In this document: in pieces, positions 27,035-35,325 of the stretch
Layout: each line of letters opens with the position of its first letter
How positions within the stretch are numbered: the first letter of the stretch is position 1
DNA from: Bradyrhizobium sp. Leo170
GTDB taxonomy: Bacteria > Pseudomonadota > Alphaproteobacteria > Rhizobiales > Xanthobacteraceae
Length of the DNA: 64,000 nt
Assembly (NCBI RefSeq): GCF_004296405.1
Contig: NZ_PSRR01000004.1
Span: 25,199 to 89,198 of the forward strand
Reading direction: 5' to 3'
The notes under the pieces: generated by a model
Told to the model about the DNA's origin: nothing
Databases searched by the model: none
What the model saw: the letters and a program-made list of their open reading frames with translations, nothing else
Made by a program: the position numbers and the translations under genes

Positions 27035-27394
27035 TTACTGGCAGGGATACCGCCGGCCCTTTGCCACGTACGTATTCGACGCTGGATCGTAGGAGCGGTA
27101 GCGCTGCGCGCAAGATGCCGCGTGCTGCTGGGCGGCGGCGGCTTCCTGCTGGGCGGCGGCAGTGGCTGCACCGGCCGCGATGGCGCCGCCGATGAGGCCG
27201 CCGACCAGTCCGCCAACACCGACGCCGTTGTCATAGCACTGTCCGTAACGGCACCAGACCTTCTCGGTCAATGCCGGGACCGCGGCAGCAAGACCCGTGC
27301 TGGTCTGTAACGGAGCCGAAATCGCGGAGGCTGAAAGCACCACGGCACCGGTGGTGGCCATCAAAACGACTTTCAAAATGTGATCGGTTCGCAT
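27035..27394 (-). CDS. BA14K-family secreted protein
   Basis: This 119-aa product has a signal peptide (about residues 1-27), a glycine-zipper-like GGLVGGLIGGAIAAG and an Ala/Gln-rich linker. It ends in the BA14K signature CAQRYRSYDPASNTYVAKG. AGGAGA precedes the ATG at 27,394 and a strong terminator follows. The C-terminus matches that of the BA14K protein at 6651, so they are paralogues with different middle regions. Confidence 0.87.
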   Translation of the reverse strand: MRTDHILKVVLMATTGAVVLSASAISAPLQTSTGLAAAVPALTEKVWCRYGQCYDNGVGVGGLVGGLIGGAIAAGAATAAAQQEAAAAQQHAASCAQRYRSYDPASNTYVAKGRRYPCQ

Positions 27395-27551
27395 CGAATC
27401 TCCTGCTTCATTCCTGTGGGCGCAGGTCGGCGCCTGCCTCCCGATTCCTGAACATGGATTACGGGCTCGCCTGGCCTCGGCCCGGGCGAGACCGTATACG
27501 CACGGCCGGTTGCAATTCGCGCGTCAGCATAAGTTCACAGATGGGCGGAGT

Positions 27552-27962
27552 TTATTGGCCGGCTGCGTCCACGACGCGGCAGAGGTTATTGCTGACACCT
27601 GGAGCCAATTGTCCTGGCGGCAAGGTGAAGACCGCATCGACGCGGCTACCTCTGCCTTCCTTGCGGACGACGACCTGCAACGTTTGTGGTCGGCCGGATC
27701 CGGTTGTCTCTTGCTGAGTGGTCAGCGTGCCAAGCTTCTTGTCCACGTTCACACCGACAAAGCCCTCTGCCAGAACGGCCCGGGAAACCTTGTCAAGGGC
27801 GACACTGGGATTGACGGACGGGAAAATCATCCAGGTCTTGTGGGTCATGCCCGTCACCATCGGAACGCCGCTGCTCTGGAAGTGCTCTGCGCAGCTATCG
27901 GCCAGCGCAGGCATAGACGACAGAACCATGAGCGTGAACACGCAAGTTATTCTTGTAAGCAT
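27552..27962 (-). CDS. secreted hypothetical protein
   Basis: This 136-aa product has a clear signal peptide (MLTRITCVFTLMVLSSMPAL, then ADS). The mature part has two Cys, in DSCAEHF and NNLCRVV, and alternating strands. No family was recognised. The ATG at 27,962 is chosen because it opens the signal peptide; the upstream extension from 28,022 is not protein-like. It is transcribed alone. Confidence 0.65.
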   Translation of the reverse strand: MLTRITCVFTLMVLSSMPALADSCAEHFQSSGVPMVTGMTHKTWMIFPSVNPSVALDKVSRAVLAEGFVGVNVDKKLGTLTTQQETTGSGRPQTLQVVVRKEGRGSRVDAVFTLPPGQLAPGVSNNLCRVVDAAGQ

Positions 27963-28062
27963 GCTTTCATAACCTGTTGGAGTAAGTCGGGAGGATTGCG
28001 ACCAAACGCGCCGTAAGTCCATCGATGCCTTCGCATTCTGGATGGAGGCATTCGGATTTTGG

Positions 28063-28182
28063 CTAGTGCACGGAGTGATCCTGCAAGCGATCGGCGATCT
28101 GGCCGACGTAGGAAACGCCGACGCTCGCCTGCGACGTCACGCGCAGGTCGAGCCCGCCTTCCATGAGCGCCGCGAGAATGGA
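28063..28182 (-). pseudogene. fragment of an autotransporter beta-barrel C-terminus
   Basis: The minus strand here reads GGLDLRVTSQASVGVSYVGQ followed by IADRLQDHSVH and a stop. This matches the last strands of autotransporter beta-barrel domains, which usually continue DHSVKGNFTWRF. The rest of the gene is missing and upstream frames are closed. I treat it as a decayed remnant. Confidence 0.45.
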
Positions 28183-28430
28183 TCAGCGCTTTTTCGGAAT
28201 AGAGGCCCGCGAATTAAATCAAATCTTAGCTTTCGCGGCTCGGTTGCGCGATCTGGATGTTTCGTTCGACAATTGGATATTGAGAGAAAGAATTGATAGA
28301 AGGAGAGCTCGACCTGAATTGACCAAAGCTGTTCTAGCGTGGTGACGCGGGTCTGTGCCTCTGGCGGACGCCCTGAACGATGGATACTCGGTCTGATGGG
28401 TGAGATCGGTTCGCGTCCAGCAAAAGTCCA

Positions 28431-29444
28431 ATGGTCAGGATTTGCATGATCGAAGATACACTCGCTGCACCTCCCACGCGATCAGGATCTTCGTTTCAGG
28501 AGTTGCTTGAAATACTCCAACCTCACGGGATCAATGCCCGCTCCTCGCCGAGGCCTAACAAATCATTTCGTTGGCATGCGGATGTTGCAGTTGGAGCAGG
28601 AATTGACGTCGTAAGGGCGGAACTTTCTGCTGGTTGGGATTGGCGCTATTCATACGAGAATTCATCGGGAGAGCTTGCAATAAGCTTGCTGAATGCCGGC
28701 AAGGCCGAAATGCTCATTGCAGGAAGGAACGTGCAACGAACACCCTCTGAAATGGCCATCGTGTCACTTCCAACGTTGCAAGAGCAGAGGGTCGAAGCGG
28801 TGGACGGAAGATACTCAAGTGTAACGCTAACGTTGCATACGAGTATGGTTACAAAGGTGCTGTCTGCGACGTTCGGGAGCACAGCACTGGAAGATCTCAA
28901 TTTGACACCAACAGTCGATTTGTCTACGGGCGCCGGGCAGACCCTTTTTCAGCTTGTTCGTGCCAGCACGACCGGCTTGTATGACGGGATCCTGGCACGC
29001 TCTCCGAAAGCCAGCGCTCTGCTATCGGAAGCTGCGATACAGCTCATCCTTGAAAATGTCCCCCATCGGCTGATCGACCGGTTGAACCGCTACCCACTGG
29101 ATGCGCCTCCTCGTTACATTCGGCGGGCCATCGAGTATATGCGGGCCAATCTTCATCTGCCGCTTACGATAGCCGATATTGCTGGGACGGTTGGTGTTAG
29201 CAGCCGATTGCTACAATTGGGATTTCGTAGAATCCATGGCACGACGCCTGTCGCCTATTTGCGAAGAATTCGACTTGAAGCGATCCACGATGAGCTATCG
29301 CGACCAGAGAACCTGCTTCCGGTAAGCGAAGTTGCACTGAAGTGGGGTTTTACTCACATGGGCCGTTTTGCGGCGTTGTACCGCTCCGCATTTGGCCTGT
29401 ATCCGTCCGATACAGTCCGGCGAGCGCGAGGGGTCTGCGACTAA
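28431..29444 (+). CDS. AraC-family transcriptional regulator
   Basis: This 337-aa protein has a C-terminal AraC domain: LTIADIAGTVGVSSRLLQLG, GTTPVAYLRRIRLEAIHDEL, VSEVALKWGFTHMGRFAALY and GLYPSDTVRRA. The N-terminal region resembles the AraC binding-like domain (AraC_binding_2). Base composition is visibly lower in GC than the neighbours, which suggests recent arrival. ATG at 28,446 is an alternative start. The gene stands alone, with an autotransporter remnant upstream. Confidence 0.85.
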   Translation: MVRICMIEDTLAAPPTRSGSSFQELLEILQPHGINARSSPRPNKSFRWHADVAVGAGIDVVRAELSAGWDWRYSYENSSGELAISLLNAGKAEMLIAGRNVQRTPSEMAIVSLPTLQEQRVEAVDGRYSSVTLTLHTSMVTKVLSATFGSTALEDLNLTPTVDLSTGAGQTLFQLVRASTTGLYDGILARSPKASALLSEAAIQLILENVPHRLIDRLNRYPLDAPPRYIRRAIEYMRANLHLPLTIADIAGTVGVSSRLLQLGFRRIHGTTPVAYLRRIRLEAIHDELSRPENLLPVSEVALKWGFTHMGRFAALYRSAFGLYPSDTVRRARGVCD

Positions 29445-29527
29445 GAGAGTTTATGTTGCGCTCAACAGTCCGATTGGCGGGCGCGTTATGAGGCGGGCGG
29501 ACGAGCTTCGGTTCTTGTCCGACTGAT

Positions 29528-29923
29528 CTATTCGCTGTCGCTTGCGGCCTCCGTCAGTGGAAAGGCTGTGCCCGGAAGATAGAGCGTGGTCGGCCGGATC
29601 TCGTACACCGCCGTTGGATTGAACCGACGCAGGTCGCGGGCGGCTTCGATCGCAGCGTCCTCGCTGGCGCAGTCGACGACGTAAAAGCCCAGCAGTTGCT
29701 CCTTGGTCTCGGCAAAGGGGCCGTCGATCACGACGCCGGCGCCCGGACCGCGCAGGGTGCGGGCTTTCCCGGTCTCGCCGAGCCGCGCCGCCGGCCCGAG
29801 GCGGCCCTCCTTGGTCAAGCGGTCATGGACCTTGTGCAGGTCGACCATCAGCGCGGCATCTTCCTCCGGCGTCCAGGACATGACCTCCGTTTCGACGTGA
29901 TAGGCGAGGATGGCATAGAGCAT
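29528..29923 (-). CDS. YciI-like (DGPF-domain) protein
   Basis: This 131-aa single-domain protein of the YciI/YCII-related family begins MLYAILAYHVET and carries the diagnostic IDGPFAETKEQLLGFYVV segment. Members have a ferredoxin-like alpha/beta fold. They often sit next to ECF sigma factor genes, but none is adjacent here. Its function is unknown. Confidence 0.85.
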   Translation of the reverse strand: MLYAILAYHVETEVMSWTPEEDAALMVDLHKVHDRLTKEGRLGPAARLGETGKARTLRGPGAGVVIDGPFAETKEQLLGFYVVDCASEDAAIEAARDLRRFNPTAVYEIRPTTLYLPGTAFPLTEAASDSE

Positions 29924-30122
29924 CGGTACCTCTCGTTGCTGGGTGGCGAGGCGAAGGACGTCTCGGGTCGGCCGAATCCGACAAATCGTCGTGGCCGGGT
30001 TACCCTTTCTGAGCCGCCGCGTCCTTCATTTTTGTGCACGATGGCCGCTCGCGCCTTGTTTTGGCCGCAAGGCGGGAATTCAACAGGCGAGCTAAAGTGT
30101 AAGCGTGTTCTGAGGTGTCCTT

Positions 30123-30872
30123 ATGGTGGCACTTGCGGAGACTGCTCCTTCTGATCTGGTCGACGAGCTCACCGCGCATGCGGTTGCCAGCATCGAGACT
30201 GCCGATCATTTCTCTTTGCCCTTCCCACATATTGTTTTCCGCGATTTCTTCCCCGCAGATTTTTACCGGGATCTGGTACGGAGCGTTCCCACCGAAGGAT
30301 ATGATCCGATCACCGGCACAGGCACCCGTCTGGCGCTGCGCCTCTATGGCGAGAACGTTGAGAAGATCGATCCGTCACTGCGACCCGCATGGGCTGCGGT
30401 GTCGACCATGCTGACCTCGACCGAGGTCGAGCGCGCGGTCCGGAGCAGACTGCATGACGGGCTCGAGATTCGTGCTCGCGGCGACAAGGTGCCTCGCCCC
30501 GACGATCTGAAGCTGGTCGCGAAGCCGGTGGTCTACTGGGACAGTGACGGCTACCAGATCAAGCCGCATCCGGACACACGCAAGAAGGTTGTGACGATGC
30601 AGCTCTATTGCCCTGCCGACAGCAGCCAGGAAGCGCTCGGCACGACGCTTTATCGGGCTTCCCTCAGAGGCCTGTTTCACGTCGGCTCCTATTGCCTCGA
30701 GCCTGTGAAAACCATCCCCTTCCTGCCCAACCTCGGCTACGCGTTCGTGGTCCTGAAAGCTTATCACTCCCTGACAAAGATGAGCTGGCACGGCCGCCCG
30801 CCCATCAAGACCGATCGGCCTCGGATATCCATCCTCAACACCTTCTATATGAGTGAGGATGTCGGCTTCTGA
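30123..30872 (+). CDS. 2OG-Fe(II) oxygenase-like protein
   Basis: This 249-aa protein has a jelly-roll pattern. A probable H-x-D iron motif appears in IKPHPDTRKKVVTMQLYCP, and a distal segment KAYHSLTKMSWHGR is followed by RPRISILNTFY. This layout is known from 2OG-Fe(II) oxygenases of the prolyl-hydroxylase-like group, often found near surface-polysaccharide genes. No glycan gene is nearby. It is the last intact gene before the tRNA-Gly fragment, so it lies in the ancestral chromosome rather than the island. Confidence 0.7.
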   Translation: MVALAETAPSDLVDELTAHAVASIETADHFSLPFPHIVFRDFFPADFYRDLVRSVPTEGYDPITGTGTRLALRLYGENVEKIDPSLRPAWAAVSTMLTSTEVERAVRSRLHDGLEIRARGDKVPRPDDLKLVAKPVVYWDSDGYQIKPHPDTRKKVVTMQLYCPADSSQEALGTTLYRASLRGLFHVGSYCLEPVKTIPFLPNLGYAFVVLKAYHSLTKMSWHGRPPIKTDRPRISILNTFYMSEDVGF

Positions 30873-30975
30873 TCGTTTTGCCGGAGGCTCACCAGCCAAG
30901 CCTTTCGTGCAGATTTGACTGCACGCGAACGTGCATGCAACACGTTGTTTCGTCGTGCTTTTTGGTGCTGAGCGA

Positions 30976-31022
30976 TGGAGCGGGTGAAGGGAATCGAACC
31001 CTCGTATTCAGCTTGGAAGGCT
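30976..31022 (-). other. tRNA-Gly(UCC) 3' fragment, probable island attachment site (attR-like)
   Basis: The 47 bases on the minus strand reproduce the 3' part of tRNA-Gly. They run from the anticodon-loop region AGCCTTCCAAGCTGAA through the T-arm GGGTTCGATTCCC to the acceptor end CACCCGCTCCA. The 5' half is absent: the sequence diverges exactly beyond AGCC. A truncated 3' tRNA end is the usual duplicate left at the distal end of an integrated element. Orientation puts the element at higher coordinates. Confidence 0.82.
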
Positions 31023-31049
31023 TTGGGCGGCTGAACACTTTCAATGCCC

Positions 31050-31112
31050 GTTCGGACAAATCGCCTCAAAATCCTTCATTGCATGCAAACGGCTTTTTCG
31101 CCTTGTCCGAAC
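31050..31112. repeat. inverted repeat next to the attachment site
   Basis: GTTCGGACAA (31,050-31,059) and its perfect complement TTGTCCGAAC (31,103-31,112) are 43 bp apart. They begin 28 bp inside the presumed island edge. They could be integrase or excisionase arm sites, or an RNA hairpin. Confidence 0.5.
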
Positions 31113-31128
31113 AGACGACGGGTGCGGC

Positions 31129-31404
31129 ATGCCGGTAACCGAGGTCTGGACATACTGCCGCCGTTGCCGCGCCAAGCTTGCGGAGCCGACCGAGAATCCG
31201 CGCTCGTCGTTCTGCTGTCGAGGCTGCTATCGGATGTTTTTCGCGGCCAAGTGTCTGGTCTGCGAAGGCACCATGAAGCGCAACGCGGGAAACCAGGTTG
31301 TCTGCTCCCACCCTGTATGCAGGACCGAGTTCCAGTCACTCAAGCGTCACGGCGTTCTGGGAAGCTTTGCAGGGCCAAAAACTGCGCAAGTGGGCAAGGG
31401 GTAG
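31129..31404 (+). CDS. small Cys-rich (zinc-ribbon-like) protein
   Basis: This 91-aa protein has nine Cys arranged as YCRRC, FCCRGC, KCLVCE and VCSHPVC, which fits two zinc-binding sites. It looks like a nucleic-acid-binding or recruitment factor of a mobile element. It is the first gene inside the presumed island edge and lies about 540 bp before the polymerase-like gene on the same strand. No family is recognised with confidence. Confidence 0.55.
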   Translation: MPVTEVWTYCRRCRAKLAEPTENPRSSFCCRGCYRMFFAAKCLVCEGTMKRNAGNQVVCSHPVCRTEFQSLKRHGVLGSFAGPKTAQVGKG

Positions 31405-31946
31405 CGCTCAACCCCGTTCTGCTTCCGGAATCACTGAAAATACAGAGGGGCGCGAACGCGTCGAAAGCGACCGACCCTGCCGTATCGCGGCGGGTTCAGC
31501 GCTGCCCCCCGTCCAGTTCCGACTGGTCACCGTCGGAGCCGCCTTCGGAAACTGCCCCTTCGAACAAGACCGCAAGCTCAATAGGCGCCACTGGCTCGAC
31601 GCCGAGCGTAACGAGATCGAGGCGGGCGGCTACTTCGAGGATACCGAGTGGCGCGCGGCGGCCAGCTCTGACGCAGTCGGATGTTTCATCGCCAGCCGTG
31701 AGAGCGCGAATGGATGACATCCCCGCTCATTCCCGAGATCCTGCTCATCGAGAGGAGTTGGGGTGGCGCCTTTTTCCCGAATTCACCGCCGCTCATACTC
31801 GAGCAGCACTACGAGCAACGCCTCCCGCGGCAAACGGAAGGCGTTGGAACTTGGGCGTCGAAATCTTTGGAAGGACTCGATCATGCCATTTGTGTGCAAA
31901 CAAAGCAAGCGCGCTGTGAGCTGCCCCCTCAATCTGAGGGCCAGCG
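31405..31946. other. gap without a supported gene
   Basis: This 542-bp gap holds several overlapping frames (for example 31,298-31,717) but none with a ribosome site plus family resemblance. It may contain decayed island genes. Confidence 0.4.
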
Positions 31947-33140
31947 ATGGCGTATTATTGGGACAGCCAGACCGAGCGTGACCGGCCGCCAGGATTCCAC
32001 TGGCGTTCGAGCGGATTATCCGAGGCGCTTGGGTTAGACCCGGCCGATCGCGCGCTCGAGTCGCTGCTCACCGAGGCATGCTTGGCTGCTGAGGACGGCT
32101 GCGCGGTCTCGTATTCTCGATCCAAAGACTTCTATGCCGGCATCGGCCGATATCACGGCACGGGTTGGAGCTATCGCCGCGTTTTGCGCAGCGCAGCCGA
32201 AGCGACAAGGCTTGGGCTAATTCGAGACTACCGCGTTCCTCCCGGAAATCGCGGCTGGCAATCTTGGCTAGAGGCCACGGAGGAGCTGATGGGCGTTTGG
32301 CGAAGTCGACCGCAAGCGCTGCACTATAGCCCCGGTGACCCAATAGTGCTGCGCGACGCCAACGGCGACAGCACCGGCTACCAAGACACCGCCATGACCG
32401 CGCGTCTGCGGGGAGAACTGCGCGAGGTCAATGACATGCTCTCGTCGATCAAAATCGAGCTCGACGGCGTGGCCTGGCGAGGCCGATACATGGTCTTCAC
32501 CAGTGCCAACGGGGCCCAAAGCTTCATCCGGCCGGTGCCAGGCAATCCAGTGCGGCGGATCTTCGCCCGCAGCTCGTTCAAGCTCGGCGGAAGGGCCTAC
32601 GGCTGGCACCAAAACATTCCGAAGGAGTGGCGCAAGCGCATCACAATCAACGGGATGACGACGGCCGAACTCGACTTTCGCGCGATGCACTTATCCATGC
32701 TCTATAACGAGGCCAACACGCCGATGCCGGCGGGCGATCCATATGCAATCCCAGGATGGCAACGCGTCGACGTCAAACTCGCCGTGAATATCGCGCTCAA
32801 TGCCGCGACGACGCAGGGCGCAATCGGTGCGCTCAGCCAGGCCGCGGGCTTCTCAGCGCCGAACGACAGGACGAAGGCCGCCGAGGTCATTCTTGCTGTC
32901 CGCGCCAAGCACAACCCTATTGCCGGCGCCTTCGGCTCCGACGCAGGCATTCGCCTAATGCGCCGAGACTCCGACATCATGATGCGCGCGCTGAAGGTTC
33001 TCAACGCCGACGGGACACCAGCGCTGCCGGTTCATGACAGCTTGGTAGTGCCGCAGCGCCACGCGGGGACCGCAGCAGCGGCAATGAGCCGAGCGTGGGC
33101 AGAACTATCAACAGGGCCAAACACAGCCCGGATAGGATAA
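31947..33140 (+). CDS. family-A DNA polymerase-like protein (orphan palm domain)
   Basis: This 397-aa protein is not assignable by general resemblance, but three segments in order match the polymerase motifs of DNA polymerase I. A motif A-like ELDFRAMHLSMLYNE is followed by DPY; a motif B-like helix RVDVKLAVNIALNA keeps the Arg, Lys and Asn spacing; and a motif C-like ALPVHDSLVVP corresponds to VHDEL. There is no 3'-5' exonuclease domain. The first 130 residues look like a separate helical region. Its place just inside the tRNA scar suggests replication or repair of the element. The polymerase assignment is an inference from motifs only. Confidence 0.55.
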   Translation: MAYYWDSQTERDRPPGFHWRSSGLSEALGLDPADRALESLLTEACLAAEDGCAVSYSRSKDFYAGIGRYHGTGWSYRRVLRSAAEATRLGLIRDYRVPPGNRGWQSWLEATEELMGVWRSRPQALHYSPGDPIVLRDANGDSTGYQDTAMTARLRGELREVNDMLSSIKIELDGVAWRGRYMVFTSANGAQSFIRPVPGNPVRRIFARSSFKLGGRAYGWHQNIPKEWRKRITINGMTTAELDFRAMHLSMLYNEANTPMPAGDPYAIPGWQRVDVKLAVNIALNAATTQGAIGALSQAAGFSAPNDRTKAAEVILAVRAKHNPIAGAFGSDAGIRLMRRDSDIMMRALKVLNADGTPALPVHDSLVVPQRHAGTAAAAMSRAWAELSTGPNTARIG

Positions 33141-33162
33141 CCCCCCGGAGGAGAAAGGGGGG
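33141..33162 (+). terminator. stem-loop after the polymerase-like gene
   Basis: CCCCCC and GGGGGG flank a 10-nt loop immediately after the stop at 33,140. There is no T-run; the loop also contains GGAGGAG, so it could instead occlude a ribosome site. Confidence 0.4.
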
Positions 33163-33244
33163 AAGGAACCCACTCCGTTATGTAGGTACAAAGTCGAAGA
33201 GCCTTAATCCGATCAATGATTTCACGCGCAATGGAAGGATCGCC

Positions 33245-33448
33245 GTGAAAATCTACTTCACCGAGATCGACAACGTCATGATGAAGGACCCGGACGACTT
33301 CATCCTGCTAATGTTCTTGCGCCGGCATCACTGGGGCCGCCCGTTCTACATCGCCAAGGAGATGCACGCCGCATCCAGCCCGAGGCTGCTCGAGGAAAGG
33401 AGCTGCGCCGGTCAAAAAGGGAATGCAGAAGCCTCACCGAGTTCGTGA
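33245..33448 (+). pseudogene. short, probably truncated, island protein
   Basis: This is a 67-aa frame from a GTG at 33,245 with GGAAGGA upstream. The segment FTEIDNVMMKDPDDFILLMF followed by RHHWGRPFYIAKEM looks like a folded N-terminal domain. The last 20 residues are low-complexity and probably follow a frameshift. It may be the start of a helix-turn-helix or replication protein that lost its remainder. Function is unknown. Confidence 0.35.
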
Positions 33449-33587
33449 GGCAAGCGCCAATCTCTCTCAAAGAAGACCATCGTAGCCCTGGAAAAATAGC
33501 TACTGAGAACGCGGAAGGGCCTTCGTCTCGCTTGAGAAAACGGGCAGAATGGGCACGGGGTCCATCGAGATCGCGTGAGAAGACTGA

Positions 33588-34880
33588 ATGAGTGTGACCT
33601 TGCGTCTGATTGCCGCGGTTCTCACCACTTCGGTGCTTCTGATTCCGAGAATTGCATACGCCGAATTGATGGGACACGGCGGACCTGTACGAGCGATTGC
33701 TGTTTCAGGCGATGGTGCGACGGTCCTGTCGGGAAGCTTTGACACTGCCGCGATCCGCTGGTCGCTCACGACCGAAGCCGCGGAGCAAGTGCTTCGGTTT
33801 CATTCGGACGCGGTGAACGCCGTTGCGTTTCTCAAGGACAGGAGAGTGGCAACGGCGGGCGCGGATGGACGCATCGCGATCTGGACGGCAGACCGGCAGG
33901 ACCCTGACAGAGTCTTTGAAGGCCATACGGGGCCAATCGTTGCCATTGCCGTCTCGCCGGATGTGTCGACAATCGCATCCGCCTCCTGGGACGGTACGGT
34001 GCGGCTTTGGTCACTGTCGGATGGCACGTCGCGCGTGCTCGAGGGGCATTCGCAGAACGTCAACGGCGTTGCCTTCACACCTAACGGACGGTCGGTCGTG
34101 AGCGTGGGCTACGACATGACGGCACGGATCTGGCGCCTGACGGATGGTACGTCCGAGATTGCCACGTCGCCGGCACCATTGAACGCAATTGCGATCGCGC
34201 CAGATGGCGAAATCGTCACAGGCGCGGCGGACGGTAGGCTCCGCATGATGACCTCCGACGGGAAGGAGAGCGGCGACGTCGCGGCCAGCGGCACGCCGAT
34301 CGTGGCCTTGGCGATCTCGGGTGACGGCACCTTGATTGCCGCGGCCGGCGTTCGCGGCACCGTGTCGATCGTCGATCGCAAGGCGCGCAGCACGCTGCGC
34401 AAGCTCGTCGGTCCTAATCTGGCGGTCTGGTCGGTCGCGTTCCTGTCCGATGGCGCGACGCTCCTGACCGGTGGCGCTGACGGCAAGATCAGGCGCTGGA
34501 ATGCACTGACCGGCGATGCCGTCGGCTCGAACGTGTTTGGTACATCGACCGATCCGCTCGCCGCCTATGCCGGCGATCACGGCGCCGAAATCTTCAGGGC
34601 CTGCGTCGCCTGCCACACGCTGTCGGAAACCGAAGTCCAGCGTGCCGGTCCAACGCTTGCCGGGATTTACGGCCGAAAGATCGCCTCGCTGCCGGGCTAT
34701 CGCTTTTCCGAGGCGCTCAAGACGATGGACATCGTCTGGACGCCGGAGACGGTCTCAAAACTGTTCGAGATCGGACCGAATGCCTATACGCCCGGCACGA
34801 AGATGCCGGAGCAGCATATTGGCTCAGCCGAGGACCGCCGCGCGCTCACAGACTTTCTGGCGCGTGCGACGTCGAAGTAG
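33588..34880 (+). CDS. periplasmic WD40 propeller fused to cytochrome c
   Basis: This 430-aa secreted protein starts with a signal peptide (residues about 1-25). Six or seven WD40 blades follow to about residue 310, each with a GH...D...W pattern such as GHTGPIVAIAVSPD and GTVRLWSL. The C-terminus is a single cytochrome c domain with haem motif CVACH and axial Met in TKMPEQ. The propeller probably docks a partner and the haem transfers electrons. The ATG at 33,588 opens the signal peptide. No partner enzyme is adjacent. Confidence 0.87.
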   Translation: MSVTLRLIAAVLTTSVLLIPRIAYAELMGHGGPVRAIAVSGDGATVLSGSFDTAAIRWSLTTEAAEQVLRFHSDAVNAVAFLKDRRVATAGADGRIAIWTADRQDPDRVFEGHTGPIVAIAVSPDVSTIASASWDGTVRLWSLSDGTSRVLEGHSQNVNGVAFTPNGRSVVSVGYDMTARIWRLTDGTSEIATSPAPLNAIAIAPDGEIVTGAADGRLRMMTSDGKESGDVAASGTPIVALAISGDGTLIAAAGVRGTVSIVDRKARSTLRKLVGPNLAVWSVAFLSDGATLLTGGADGKIRRWNALTGDAVGSNVFGTSTDPLAAYAGDHGAEIFRACVACHTLSETEVQRAGPTLAGIYGRKIASLPGYRFSEALKTMDIVWTPETVSKLFEIGPNAYTPGTKMPEQHIGSAEDRRALTDFLARATSK

Positions 34881-35325
34881 CAAGTCCTGGCCTGTGTCGA
34901 GCAAGTTCACGGCCGAGGGAGGCGCCTGCAGCAGCTTGTGCCCAAACTGTGCCGCCGCGTCGAAGCCGGCGGGTAGCCCCGGGACAGGCGGCTCGCCTTC
35001 TACCACGCCTTCATTGGGGATACCCGAGAAGATCTCAGCCATAAAGTGCCAAGTATCGGTTTTTGAGGGCGAAGCAGAACTCGTCTGCTTAAGCAATGCA
35101 TTGCCGTTCTTGACCCAACCCGGACATGGCCGGGCAACTTTGCTGTGACGCACAAGACATTCCCATTCGGTGATGTGTTAGAGTGCCTCCTCGCCTAAGG
35201 GAAGACCTGTGAGGCGGCGCAATTTCATTGCGGTCGTTGGCAACGCCGCCATCGAATGGCGGCTCGCGGCGCCTCGACATGGACGCCACGGTCGCATCGT
35301 AACCGTAGTGGGAGGAAATGTGGCC
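34881..35325. other. gap with a signal-peptide relic
   Basis: This 445-bp gap has no complete gene. From 35,209 a frame reads RRRNFIAVVGNAAIEW and then LAAPR, close to the Tat-type signal of the ABC substrate-binding proteins common in bradyrhizobia (RRREFI...GGAA..WPLAARAQ). It runs in frame into the hydrolase gene and is probably a relic. Confidence 0.45.

Noticed and set aside
30976..31022. A complete tRNA-Gly gene
   Set aside because: The sequence departs from tRNA-Gly immediately 5' of the anticodon stem; no D-arm or 5' acceptor strand is present.
31298..31717. 139-codon plus-strand frame after the Cys-rich island gene
   Set aside because: It overlaps that gene in another frame and has neither ribosome site nor family resemblance; it may be decayed DNA.
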